Assembly: GCA_032622095.1 (NCBI GenBank)
Contig: CP136065.1
Location: 115,547,195-115,611,194 of the forward strand
Length of the DNA: 64,000 bases
From: Siphonodentalium dalli
Taxonomy: Eukaryota; Mollusca; Scaphopoda; Gadilida; Siphonodentaliidae
Reading direction: 5' to 3'
The notes under the pieces are model-generated. The model saw only the letters and a list, made by a program, of their open reading frames with translations, was not told where the DNA came from and did not search any database. Position 1 is the stretch's first letter, and the number at the start of each line of letters is the position of its first letter. Of this stretch, positions 13,401 through 22,169 are shown piece by piece. The position numbers and the translations under genes are program-made.

Positions 13401-16400
13401 CTAGATGGGAACAAGTCATTTTGGGGTCATTTGGATGAAAAACATGGCCGCCAGTGGCCATCTTTGATTTCAAAATTCAATCCATTAGCACAGGCTACAG
13501 GTCGTACTGTTCGTCTGATCATCATAAAATTTATCATGGATGTTAATATTGACATGTAGATGGGAACGATTAATTTTGGGGTCATTCGGCCAAAAAACAT
13601 GACCGCTGCAGCCATCTTGGATTTTACTCTTTGTATGACTAAATCCTTTAGCACGGGCTACAGGTCGTACCTTTAGTCTGATCATCATAAAATTTGTCAT
13701 GGATGTTAGCAATGACATGTAGATGGGAACGAGTCATTTTGGGGTCATTTGTCCAAAAAACATGGCCGCCAGCAGCCATCTTGGATTTTACTCTTTGTAT
13801 GACTAAATTCTTTAGCATGGGCTACAGGTCGTACCTTTAGTCTGATCGTCATAAAATTTGTCATGGATGTTAACGATGACATGCGGATGGGATACAATCA
13901 TTTTGGGGTCATTCGGCCGAAGACATGGCCGTCAGCAGCCATCTTGGATTTTTACTTTTCTCTTCATGTCTATAAACTAGTATTAGACATTCAACTTTCC
14001 ACATTCATAATCGCTCCATTGACTGTAATACATTAAATTATTCCCTTTCCCAGTTGAGCTACAGTGTCATTGACACTTTCATTTCTGAATTTTTTTTTAA
14101 ATAGTGTTGAAATGGTTAGGGATTTCAGTAGTCGATTAGTTGGCCCCCCCCCCCCCCAGAAATTTCCTGTTTCTATGCCCATAGGTATCAAATGGGATGT
14201 GTGGTATCGCTCTTTTGAACTTTTCGGTATTCAACTTTCCGTTTTAGAATGTTCAAACGCCGCAATTGTCGGTGGTTGCTTTGCTTAAGCTACATGTCAA
14301 TACCGCAAGAGGACATTTCTCCCAGGGTCTATCATCAACCTACCATCCAATGATCCAATTAATGTATCTACACGATGGCGATTGATGGATACATATGCTA
14401 GTGAATGGCAGCATAATTTGATTCCGAAAACGGAAGTGCAATAAGTACATGAACCGGTGGCTGCGCAACAGTCATTTCCCAATGTGAACAGACGTTTCGT
14501 ATATTCTTGGAGCCATTTTAATGCATGTCTATTTTAGTATTAACATTGTTTTTCCAATAAAATAAATAAATACAAGTTATCAAGTGATCAATTACATCAC
14601 ACCGAAATAGAGTAGCAATCGGCACCAATGATTTGATGTATTTGATGATTGACAGCAATTTCACCGAGTGATATGTCAAACAAAAGGGAATTTGATTGCC
14701 AATAAGACACCGGAGGTTATCTTGGCTGAAATGATAGATTTCATTAGGGTTTTGATAGTTGGTGTTGTTTTAGCCAAAATTGACCTTTTGTACCTTTGTC
14801 ACTGGTATAGTCTATATATATATATTAGTATTTTTCCCAGGGGCCTGTGGTTAACATTATGGTTTACATACTTTGCCATTTCATAAAAACTTGTTGAATC
14901 CCAAACTTGTATCTCTTCATATTGATATCTAGTATTACTTAGCCATTTTAACTTTCCGCATTCCTAATCGCTCCATTGATTGTAACACCTGAAATTATCC
15001 TCTATCGAATATGAGCTATGTACAGTGTGTCATTGAAACTTTCATCACTGGAGTTATGGCCCTTGTCTGCTTCGAATTGCCAATTATTTTGTTTTCCGGA
15101 TGATAACTTCATAGACTTAGAATTTATTGATTAATCTGGTGTCTAATCAAATAAATCTAGTTATGTTAACAAACATAAGACAGTTGGAAGAACAGTTTTA
15201 TTCAATTATTGATAAAAAATTTCAATTCTAAAAAAGCCACCGGTCAAGTAAAGCCAGCTTATTTAAGGTGAGCCTATTATTTGTCATATTCTAGGCTGTA
15301 AAAAAAAAGTTGGAGTCATGAACAGATTGGTTATACTGAGGAGAGGCTGACACGTTGATAACATTTCTCTTATATGCCAATGATTTATTTTAAATTTTTA
15401 GGGGTCTAGCAATTGAAGACAGATCAACTGTTCGAGATCATTCAGATAGACAACACACAACTGGTGATCATAGATATAATAGAGATACTGAAGGGCGAAG
15501 AAGCTCATATGGTGGATCTCAGCAGCGCTCACATAACACACATGATAGGAACTCTCCAGTCAGAGGTATTTTCCAATCATGTCCCTAATATTAGTTGAAA
15601 GGTGAACAGTATATGAAGTTGATGGATTATTGGATCTGAATAAAATCGGTATGGAAATTAGCTGCGACAAAAGACGATGCCGCAGAAAAAGCCATAGAAG
15701 CCGATTTAGATTTTCAATTTCATGCAATTCTAAGGGAATGGCGCAGAAGAAAATGTCAATTTCAAGGGCAGGAGGTTAGCCGTGATATCACGACTGCTTT
15801 CAAAAGAGTGCCTTGTGACCTAGTTTGCATATTTTTTTTTTGGCCTGAGTTTCTGCCCTTCGTTCATCAGATTGTTTTCCATCTGGCTTGATAACTCGAA
15901 CAAATATGAACTGATTTCTATAATTTGTGTGGTACACATGCACAAGTTGCTTGTCATACTGTCTTGAAGTAGTGTGAAAATCAGGTTTATCCTGTTTTTG
16001 CCTGAGTTATGACCCTTTTTTGTCACTTTTTCAAGATTTTTGTCCATCAGGCTATTCTGCTGATGTTTTTTTAAGCATTATTTGAATGACTGATCTTACG
16101 GAAGAGAGAATTTCAGTGGGTCTCAGTATTTGGGTTCCTACCTGCCCATGTTTTAATTTTCACTGTTGGGGTATGCCAGCACTGCCGGTACAACCTCTTG
16201 TTATAAATGCCTGATTTTTCAACAGAGAATAATTTCTGTTTCAGAGAATAGTAATATGGGAGATCTTTTATATTGTTGGAATGGGAGATATCATTTTCAA
16301 ATCTTTGTATGTTACTCTAAATAAGATCGATGAAAAGTAAGCATATCAATTGATACAGTTAATTGTGTGCTAAGGCCTGCATACTTAATTTACTTAATGA

Positions 16401-17811
16401 CAATGAGACCAATGTGACTGCAACCACATCAGCGATGCTATAGTCATGAACAGAATGCCAATATTTTACTATATTTCAACCTCGTCAAAAATTTAGGTCA
16501 TTCCGCCGCCGCAGAAACCGACTCTGTACCCAGTGCCTGGTGGGTCATCTTATCTTAGTGATAACAAAGGCAGAAGAACATTGGATCATAATTTATGCGC
16601 ACAGAAGTTTTTTCTGCATGGAAAATGGATTGATATTTATTATATGCTCCCCCATTTTGGGAAATTACCGTAGAATAGAACATTCTATCAACTGATAACA
16701 CCGAACGAAGCGATAAATGACACCATATGTAGTAATACCCTGTCGTAGATCACTTCCGGGTTAATAGCAGATGTAAACATTGCCACTTCCAACAGCAAAC
16801 GTTGCATATTATAAAAAGAACACCTACTTGTTTTGGTTTAATATCTCATTCGTGGCTAAAAGTAAATACAGAATTTCCACTCGCTGCTGTGTGGAAATTT
16901 GTATTTCCTTGTGGTCACTCGTGAGATAATTTGTGTTTTCAACCAAAACCCATAGGTATCCTCTATATATTTAGTTGAGACTGTATGCTGGCTGAGATCA
17001 GCAACATTCCAGACAGTATGAATTGGTGCATAAAAGATGTTAAGAATAGTAGTCAAAATAACTCCATGTGCCTGCCTTTTAGAGAAATTTAGATACTGTC
17101 TCTTATGCTTATTATTTAGGCCAAATAAATTGTTTTAATCTGTGTTCTCAGACACCTCCCTCGTTACTAACATTTTCTTTTAAAGAGCCTTTTAAAACAT
17201 TTTTTTCAACAATTTCTTTTAGAATTATTGGATTTGAACAACAAAAATAATTTTTGTTTTGTTTCTGGAGTATGTTTTCCAGCATTTGAGAGTTTAAAAA
17301 AAAAAAAATAGCCTCTCTCCCTAATTTCAAAATTGTGATCGGATTGCCTGAGAACACAAATATTTTATTTTAATGACCTATATGATATTCAGCAAGATTC
17401 AAATGTGACAAATCAGTTGTTAGTTATTGCACCCATATTGGTCATTACTTTGCAGGGAATGTTTCAAGAAGTGGTCAGAGCACTCAGTGGGGTAGCGGCG
17501 CAGAAAGAAAAGTTAATTCTTGGAATAGTCATGGTGCCCTCAATGCTTCAAGTTCTGGAATTAGTAGTCGTCAGAATGATCGATGGATGGGTAACATGCC
17601 ATCACAACATAGTCAGCATGGAACACAAGAGCGAGGAAACTTCAGTAGCAATATGGGTGGATCAATGGTCAATTCAATGGGAAATAGCATGTACATGAAC
17701 ACATCCCACCAACCCAGTGGTGGAATGATGATTGGCACCAGCAATGTGGGGGTGCGACAAGACAGTCGTTACATGGGAGGTGTAGGATCCAGTAATATGA
17801 GAAGGTTTTAA
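1387..17811 (+). CDS. SAFB: SAFB-like scaffold attachment factor (3' part, five exons)
   Basis: This is the C-terminal part of a scaffold-attachment-factor-B/SLTM-type protein, a nuclear RNA- and chromatin-binding protein linked to transcription and splicing. The exons are 1387-1493, 2679-2840, 7057-7215, 15402-15565 and 17456-17811, all with AG/GT borders and matching phases, ending in TAA. The first exon encodes a charged Arg/Glu coiled coil (RIERERINREKLETNRIRI). The second and third resemble the vertebrate SAFB stretch after the coiled coil (KRSYDSRSSRDDGAYYSS, then PKRSAVNDARY). The last exon is a Gly/Ser/Met/Asn-rich tail ending MRRF. The SAP and RRM domains expected upstream are outside the window. 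Introns 2 and 3 (4.2 and 8.2 kb) are swollen by transposons. SAFB and SLTM cannot be told apart from this part alone. Confidence 0.8.
2679..2840 (+). CDS. SAFB: SAFB-like exon b
   Basis: The acceptor is CTTTTCACAG and the donor is GATAG|GTAAAT. The exon encodes a basic, Ser/Tyr/Arg-rich segment containing RSSRDDGAYYSS and PKRSAVNDARYSSSY. Its order and spacing recall the RRDDAYW...PKRAALDERY-type region of vertebrate SAFB. The phase is consistent with both neighbours. Confidence 0.75.
3103..4465. mobile_element. hAT-type non-autonomous DNA transposon with 8-bp TSD
   Basis: The ends are inverted (CAGGGACCAGCC at 3103, GGCTGGTCCCTG ending at 4465). They are flanked by an exact 8-bp duplication TCCTTAGT at 3095-3102 and 4466-4473. 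An 8-bp duplication together with a CAGGG terminus is characteristic of the hAT superfamily. No transposase is visible. The interior is largely occupied by another repeat with an AGCTCAAC head at 3403. The same terminal sequence recurs on a short copy at 20115-20439. The element lies in an intron of the SAFB-like gene. Confidence 0.85.
3403..4130 (+). repeat. AGCTCAAC-headed element with degenerate ~160-bp monomers
   Basis: It starts with an imperfect hairpin (AGCTCAACTTAACTT paired with AAGTTTGAGCT), followed by a TGTGTG-rich stretch. About four diverged monomers follow, each with the words GGCTACAGGTCGTACC, GACATGTAGATGGGAACGAG and ACATGGCCGCCAG. The usual family tail (see 14010-14083) is missing. 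It sits inside the hAT-type element at 3103-4465, so it is either an insertion into that element or part of its cargo. Confidence 0.75.
4500..5550 (+). repeat. Degenerate monomers of dispersed repeat families
   Basis: The first half contains two diverged copies of a unit with GATAACTT, AATATCTC and CGAGTTTG words; an inverted relative lies at 32620-32880. The second half (about 5040-5550) carries old relatives of the 160-bp monomer (AACATGGC...GCCATCTTGGATTT, CTAGATGGGAGC). The open frame at 4711-5229 runs through these repeats and is not a gene. Confidence 0.6.
5559..6781. mobile_element. hAT-type transposon with BED-like transposase remnant
   Basis: The terminal inverted repeats are TAGGGGTGGGAAGATAC (5559) and GTATCTTCCCACCCCTA (ending 6781, with small mismatches). 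They are flanked by an exact 8-bp duplication CTTATTGG at 5551-5558 and 6782-6789. Both subterminal regions are packed with GATAC/GTATC words, as is usual for transposase-binding subterminal repeats. At 1223 bp it is too short for a full transposase, and only a fragment remains on the minus strand. It lies in the intron between SAFB-like exons b and c. Confidence 0.88.
5880..6086 (-). pseudogene. N-terminal fragment of hAT transposase (BED-like finger)
   Basis: A 68-residue open frame starts at a methionine and contains KYKSKVWQHFGL, which resembles the start of a BED zinc finger in hAT/ZBED transposases. A CxxxxxC-like spacing (DCWRYYKC) follows, but the second half of the finger and the entire catalytic and dimerisation region are absent. 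The position between hAT-type ends supports the assignment. It is a decayed internal-deletion derivative with no expected activity. Confidence 0.6.
7057..7215 (+). CDS. SAFB: SAFB-like exon c
   Basis: The acceptor is TTCTCAATATTTTAG and the donor is GACAG|GTAAAA. It encodes a strongly charged Arg/Asp/Glu/Lys segment (VERFDRGAERREGRALEAAR, then RRDARKDAGRGAGRDVNRDR). This is similar in composition and position to the RD/RG-rich linker of SAFB proteins. Confidence 0.75.
7380..7620 (+). repeat. Diverged monomers of dispersed repeat
   Basis: The stretch contains a GGATGATAACTTTAGATTGAG unit followed by an old 160-bp-type monomer (TTTTACTCTTTGCATGACTA, CTAGATGGGAGCC). It directly precedes the AGCTCAAC head at 7623. 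Confidence 0.5.
7623..14083 (+). mobile_element. AGCTCAAC-headed element with ~160-bp monomer array
   Basis: The left end is a hairpin (AGCTCAACTTTAC paired with GTAAAGTTTGAGCT), followed by a GTGTGCGTG-rich stretch. About 39 tandem monomers of roughly 160 bp come next, then a unique tail containing CTAATCGCTCCATTGACTG-like sequence, GTTGAGCT (ending 14060) and a perfect AGTGTCA/TGACACT hairpin. The monomers alternate between two types that differ at TTTGAGGTCATTCGGCC versus TTTGGGGTGATTCGGATG. Long identical blocks recur at offsets of 1767 and 965 bp (10695, 12462, 13427), i.e. 11 and 6 monomers, so there is higher-order structure. A second complete copy is at 22170-24543. The 3' hairpin is Helitron-like, but I see no terminal CTRR. 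No protein is encoded. Confidence 0.85.
14140..14160. repeat. Poly-C tract
   Basis: A run of about fifteen cytosines follows GTTGG. Similar runs occur near 18194, 20207, 57790 and 59717. These are low complexity and prone to length error in assembly. Confidence 0.8.
14930..15050 (+). repeat. Solo 3' tail of the AGCTCAAC element family
   Basis: The sequence CATTCCTAATCGCTCCATTG, then GAGCTATGTACAGTG and a TGTCATTGAAACTTTCAT segment, matches the tails at 14010-14083 and 24440-24543. No monomers or head precede it. It appears to be a truncated relic in the intron before SAFB-like exon d. Confidence 0.65.
15402..15565 (+). CDS. SAFB: SAFB-like exon d
   Basis: The acceptor is TTTAAATTTTTAG and the donor is CAGAG|GTATTT. 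It encodes a polar His/Arg/Ser/Asp-rich stretch (RYNRDTEGRRSSYGGSQQRS). The exon ends one base into a Gly codon, which the next exon completes. Confidence 0.7.
15826..16045 (-). repeat. Dispersed repeat of the GAGTTATGGCCC family
   Basis: On the + strand the unit contains GATAACTCGAACAAATATG, CAGGTTTATCCTG and CCTGAGTTATGACCC. Its reverse complement is the monomer of the elements at 29321-30367 and 43485-44107. It is a single degenerate copy in an intron. Confidence 0.6.
17456..17811 (+). CDS. SAFB: SAFB-like terminal exon with stop
   Basis: The acceptor is TCATTACTTTGCAG and the stop TAA is at 17809-17811. It encodes about 118 residues rich in Ser, Gly, Met and Asn (for example GNFSSNMGGSMVNSMGNSMY), ending GVGSSNMRRF. 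Vertebrate SAFB proteins also end in a Gly-rich tail, but with many more arginines, so this tail is compositionally different. It is the last exon: no donor is needed and the frame closes cleanly. Confidence 0.75.
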
Positions 17812-20114
17812 GATCAATTGCCAGCATTGTTTTCATTGAGTCTTACCTGAATGAAGCTTATATCACCTGAATGAAGCTTATATTTCTCACCAGTACATGC
17901 TAGTTGTGAAGAATTAAGTGTCAAAACAGTTGGTGCCACCACATGCCATATAAAGCATGATCACCACATACAACTGTTGGAATTTCAGTTCTCAACTTTA
18001 TGTGCCCAGGAATATGGCAATTACTGAAAGATAACATTATTGGATTGTGTTCACTGTTGTGATTTCATTTCAAAATCATGAATACAAAGCATTTCATTGA
18101 CCACATGTTCACCTTGGCATAGCATTGTGCCATATTTGCATAACAGGAAATAACTGTCTTCAGCTATTGATAACTTGGACTATTATATGTGAGCCCCCCC
18201 CCCCCCCCCCCCACCCTTTTCCCTACTTTCTGCTGACTGGTTTCTATTTTTGTTTTCCTTCAAAATATTCTCGTCACTGTCAGATTATAAAACCACGTTT
18301 CACCCTACAGAGATAAGATACAGACTATAAATTTCTCCTGTACTACACAGGACATGCATTATTTAAAGGTACATCTTGGGTACAAAATGGACAAATCTTA
18401 TTTCACCAAAATCTTCCAGATTTGACTTTCCCAGTATGGTTGAGGAACTACAGCTGACAGTGTTTTGTTTTACGTGTTGACACATAGAGAATTGCCACGA
18501 TAAGTTTGTTGTATATTTTGATGATAACTTTAGTAAGTCTGGAATGAAATTTGGTCTGTGATTTTTACTTGTACAAAATACAGGTTAAGTTAGAATTTGG
18601 ATTCTGCTCGCCAATTTTCATCAGAGTTATGGCCCTTTTTGTTGGAATTTGCACTCAATTTTCATTTTCAGATTATAACTAGTCTGAACTGAATGGGATG
18701 AAATTTGGTATATGAGAATTTTACTAGCACAAAATACAGGTCTAGTTCGAGTTTGGGTTCCGCCCGCCAATTTTCACCAGAGTTATGGCCCTTTGTTCGA
18801 ATTACCACAGGCGTACTTTGCCGTACCATAGCAATGCTCTTGTTTACTGCTGGACAGTGTGCCAACAATCATCATTTTTGTGGGACATTGATGTATGTTA
18901 TGATTTTTTTTCCCCCAATTACTGATTTATTTGATAAATGTCTGTACATGACTACAATCCTAAAAAACTGTGGCTCAATTTTATATTTATCATGTTGTAG
19001 TATATGGAAATGTGGGGAACTCCTTTGTCAATATGATGCCACTCTAATCCTTGTTAGCATGAAAAATTATATATTAATTGAAAACAGTTATTGCTAAGCA
19101 CACAATAGGTGATTGTTTTTTGTGACTCTTGTTAATCTGTTTACACATGTATATTGTTGATTGTTTCACATGGTGAATTCCATTTGCTCATTCCATATCA
19201 TGATTCTTCTGTAATAAATATGTCATCTCATCATAAGTTTTGTTTATCTGTTGGGGGGAGGGGAGTCAATTCAGTGGAGGCCACCTCAGTTTTGTTTTAT
19301 TCAAATTATTCAGTACAGTATAGGATAATCTGGAGAACACTTGAATTGATAGTCGTAATGAATCGAGAACATACAGATAAAAGATAGTATCTAACCATAT
19401 TAATGCATTTTCTGTGCAATAGACCATATACTACTTATATGAGAAAGACAGTATTACTAGAATATATGCATACAGCTCATTTTTGTCACAATTCTCATTA
19501 ACATACGGCAAACTTTTGTCAGTATTGTATACTGAATTTAAGAAATCAGCCATTTGTATCATTTTGAACTCCTTGACCTGTTGTGGTATATGGAGTGGAG
19601 GCTGGAAAGGTTTGCCGAATTATGTTGTATGTACATGTAATTCCCTCGTGACCCAAAACTCCTTGAAAACCGCAGTCCTATGAACATAACAATTTACTAA
19701 GATTGTGCAGATCATATACGACACTGTTATCTGTATGTGTGGTTGTTAGTACTGTGAAGACTCATCATACCAAAAATAACACATTTCTAATATATAGAAA
19801 CCATGGAAATGCACTTGGTGGTGGAAATGATAGGATAAAATCAGAACAGCTGACTGATAAGGTTTAACATTGTAAAGTTGGGCAGCTTGTTGGGGAGGAG
19901 AAAATTTGTCCCATGATTTAATCCATTGTAATCACTCAAACTCCTGTTGGAGGAGAGTGTGATTTTATTTGGTAGCCATTGTTGGTTATTGGTTCAATGA
20001 GTATTAAAATGAAAACAATCTTCCAAGGAAGAACACAAAATAGTTTCCAATTCTTTGCCTATAGGTCTATGCATTTTCAGAAATTTAGTGGTTTCTTATT
20101 TAATATCAGTCCGT
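17812..20114 (+). other. 3' flank of SAFB-like gene, probable 3' UTR then intergenic
   Basis: No further coding sequence is seen. There is a direct duplication of ATCACCTGAATGAAGCTTAT near 17850-17880, a poly-C run at 18194-18212, and two monomers of the GAGTTATGGCCC family at about 18520-18812. An AATAAA at 19213-19218 is a possible polyadenylation signal. The length of the real 3' UTR cannot be fixed without transcripts. Confidence 0.45.
18520..18812 (-). repeat. Two monomers of the GAGTTATGGCCC dispersed repeat
   Basis: Two successive units each contain GAATGGGATGAAATTTGGTA-like sequence, AAAATACAGGTC and CCAATTTTCACCAGAGTTAT. They are about 150 bp long each. Relatives in both orientations lie at 20690-20900 and 29321-30367. 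Confidence 0.7.
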
Positions 20115-20439
20115 CAGGGACCAGCCTTGACATTTTTCTCTGTTTTGTTATTAGGGAGAAGTGGACTGTTGTTAGGGAGAAGTAAGTGGCTGAAGTTTGA
20201 TTTACACCCCCCCCCCCCAAACATCACCCTTCTATGATCCAATAAGTATTCTGCAACACAAGAGCCTATTTATAAAACCATTATGGTGACTAAGAACACC
20301 ATTACAATCCATAAATATACTTAAATATGATGTTTGGACATAAGCATACTTGTATATGAGAGAGGTCATTTCTCCTTGGAACAAAAATAGGGAGAAGTGG
20401 CACATTTTAGGGAGATGACGCCCTCTGGGCTGGTCCCTG
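20115..20439. mobile_element. hAT-type miniature element
   Basis: The ends CAGGGACCAGCCTTGAC and GGGCTGGTCCCTG match those of the element at 3103-4465. The flanking 8-mers CAGTCCGT and CCAACCGT agree at only five positions, so the target duplication is decayed or absent. The interior contains a poly-C tract and repeated TAGGGAGAAGT words and has no coding capacity. Confidence 0.7.
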
Positions 20440-20689
20440 CCAACCGTCCGTCGCAACTGGAGAGCTCTCGGTCATCATAAGTCGGATTTGAATGATCTTT
20501 AGTATGCTCATGAACCATGTAGGTCAGTATGAGTTTCCGAAAATATCATTTGCCCGAGACCCTGAAATTTCTTGCTATTTTTGTGTTCATTGACTCATAG
20601 GACACTGCTCACAGGTGTGCAATTTTAAATGCCTTCTTTTAAAAAATGGGACGTATTATGTTATTGGTCTGTCCGTTCATTCACTTTTG

Positions 20690-20900
20690 GTTTCCTGATA
20701 ACTTTAGATAGTCTCAACTGAATGGAATGTGGGTTTGCTATCACAGAATACAGGTCAAGTTCGAATTCAGGTTCTACCCACAAATTTTCACCAGAATCAT
20801 GGCCCTTCTTGTTGGAATTGGCAATCAATTTTCGTTTCTGGATAACTTGAGTTGAATAGATGAAATTTAGTACGAGTTTACTAGACCAAAATACAGGTCA
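20690..20900 (-). repeat. Monomer of the GAGTTATGGCCC dispersed repeat
   Basis: The unit holds GATAACTTTAGATAGTCTCA, GAATACAGGTCAAGTTCG and CACCAGAATCATGGCCC, then a second partial monomer. It abuts the piggyBac-type element at 20904. Confidence 0.6.
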
Positions 20901-20903
20901 AAG

Positions 20904-21129
20904 TTTTCATGACAGGAGCTGCAATGGTGCAGTACATTCTCTTATATACGCGAGTCTCCCATAGGGAGCATATATAAGAGAATGCACTGGCTGTCAAGGT
21001 CAATATTGTTAGGGGCAATGCATTTTCTTATATATGCAAGGCTGCCTATGGGAGACGTGCATATATAAGAGAATGATGCATGGGCACATGGTTTTCAAAC
21101 AATTTCAGGAAGCTCCAGTCATGAAAGGG
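20904..21129. mobile_element. piggyBac-type MITE with double hairpin
   Basis: The right end is CAGTCATGAAAGGG followed by TTAA (21130-21133). The left end TTTTCATGACAGGAGCTGC is its decayed inverted partner, and the left TTAA has been lost. Inside are two large hairpins built on TGCATTCTCTTATATATGC and its complement. Relatives with both TTAA sites intact are at 27882-28118 and 60646-61025. Confidence 0.7.
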
Positions 21130-21340
21130 TTAAAATAGCCAAAAGTAACTGATGACTTAAGAGTTATCCATGTTTATTCTAAAAGCAGCCTTACTTGTAT
21201 GCCAAATCAATATGAAATGGAGACCCTTTTCTTTTTACTGTCATTTCTTGCATCAAAGATTTCATGGAATGAGATATTCAAAGTTTACATGGAAGTGACC
21301 AAGCTGTCTTCACAGCTTAGAATGTTGGTGAAGGCTTTTT

Positions 21341-21720
21341 AGCTCACCTGAGACAAAGTCTCCGGTGGAGCTATAGTCATCACTCCTCGTCCGTCCGTCC
21401 GTCTGTCTGTCCGTCAACTTTTAAAAAAACCTCTTCTCCTCTGAAATCATCATACCGAATTGGTTCATATTTGGTGTGGATGTTCCCTAGGTGACTCTCA
21501 TTCAGATTTGTTCAAATGAGGTCACCAAGTCAAATAGTTTTGATGTCAGGACCATAACTATTTTTCCACATAGTAATTCTTAAAACGACTTCTTTTCTGA
21601 AGTTGTCGGGCCGAATGGGTTCATATTTGGTATGAGGGTACCTTGGGTGACTGTGGTTCAGATTTGTTCAAATGAGGTCACTGGGTCAAATGTGGGTGAT
21701 GCTATGGACATAAATCTGAA
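21341..21720 (+). repeat. AGCTCACC-headed element with tandem monomers
   Basis: The head hairpin (AGCTCACCTGAGAC pairing with GTCTCCGGTGGAGCT) is followed by a CGTCCGTCCGTCCGTC microsatellite. About two monomers of roughly 150 bp follow, with GGTTCATATTTGGT, CAGATTTGTTCAAATGAGGT and CACTGGGTCAAAT. The layout matches the AGCTCAAC family although the sequences differ. It runs into AT-rich low complexity at 21720-21860. Confidence 0.75.
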
Positions 21721-22169
21721 TTTAAAAAAAAAAATTCAATTTAACTTATTGCTCAATTTAACCAAAAAAAATAAAATATATATATATATTTTATTTTTAA
21801 TAAATATTTTTTTTTTTATTCAATAAAATAAAAAAAACTCATTAAAATTTTGAAGAACCTATGACATTACATCTTTGGGAGGGGAGGGGAGGTACCTCTA
21901 GTCACTCCACTATATTTGGTTGAAATCAGGGGTTTGGGAGAAATCAGGAACAGACAGATGTACAGAAATGTTCAGTAAATGACTTTAAATCCTTGTATTC
22001 TCTACTACAGCAAGCCACCCATGTGCTCTGATGGACACATGTTTATACAACTGGCAGATGGGTAGATAACATCTGCTGTGCCATAGTGCTTTCCATCCCC
22101 AGAGAGTGTAATTCATGTTATTTGTAATTTAACTGAGATTAATGGTGTTATCAATGAAGCACCCTTGTT

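Noticed and set aside
10695-13718. Repeated identical open frames of 75-77 codons on the minus strand
   Set aside because: They are generated by the 160-bp monomers; their identity reflects block duplication of the array, and the frame is not kept from monomer to monomer.
8000-13900. CRISPR-like regular repeats
   Set aside because: Repeats are contiguous ~160-bp monomers with no unique spacers, in a eukaryotic intron.
17405-17698. 97-codon frame overlapping the last SAFB-like exon
   Set aside because: It is a shadow in another frame; the SAFB-like frame is supported by splice phase and composition.
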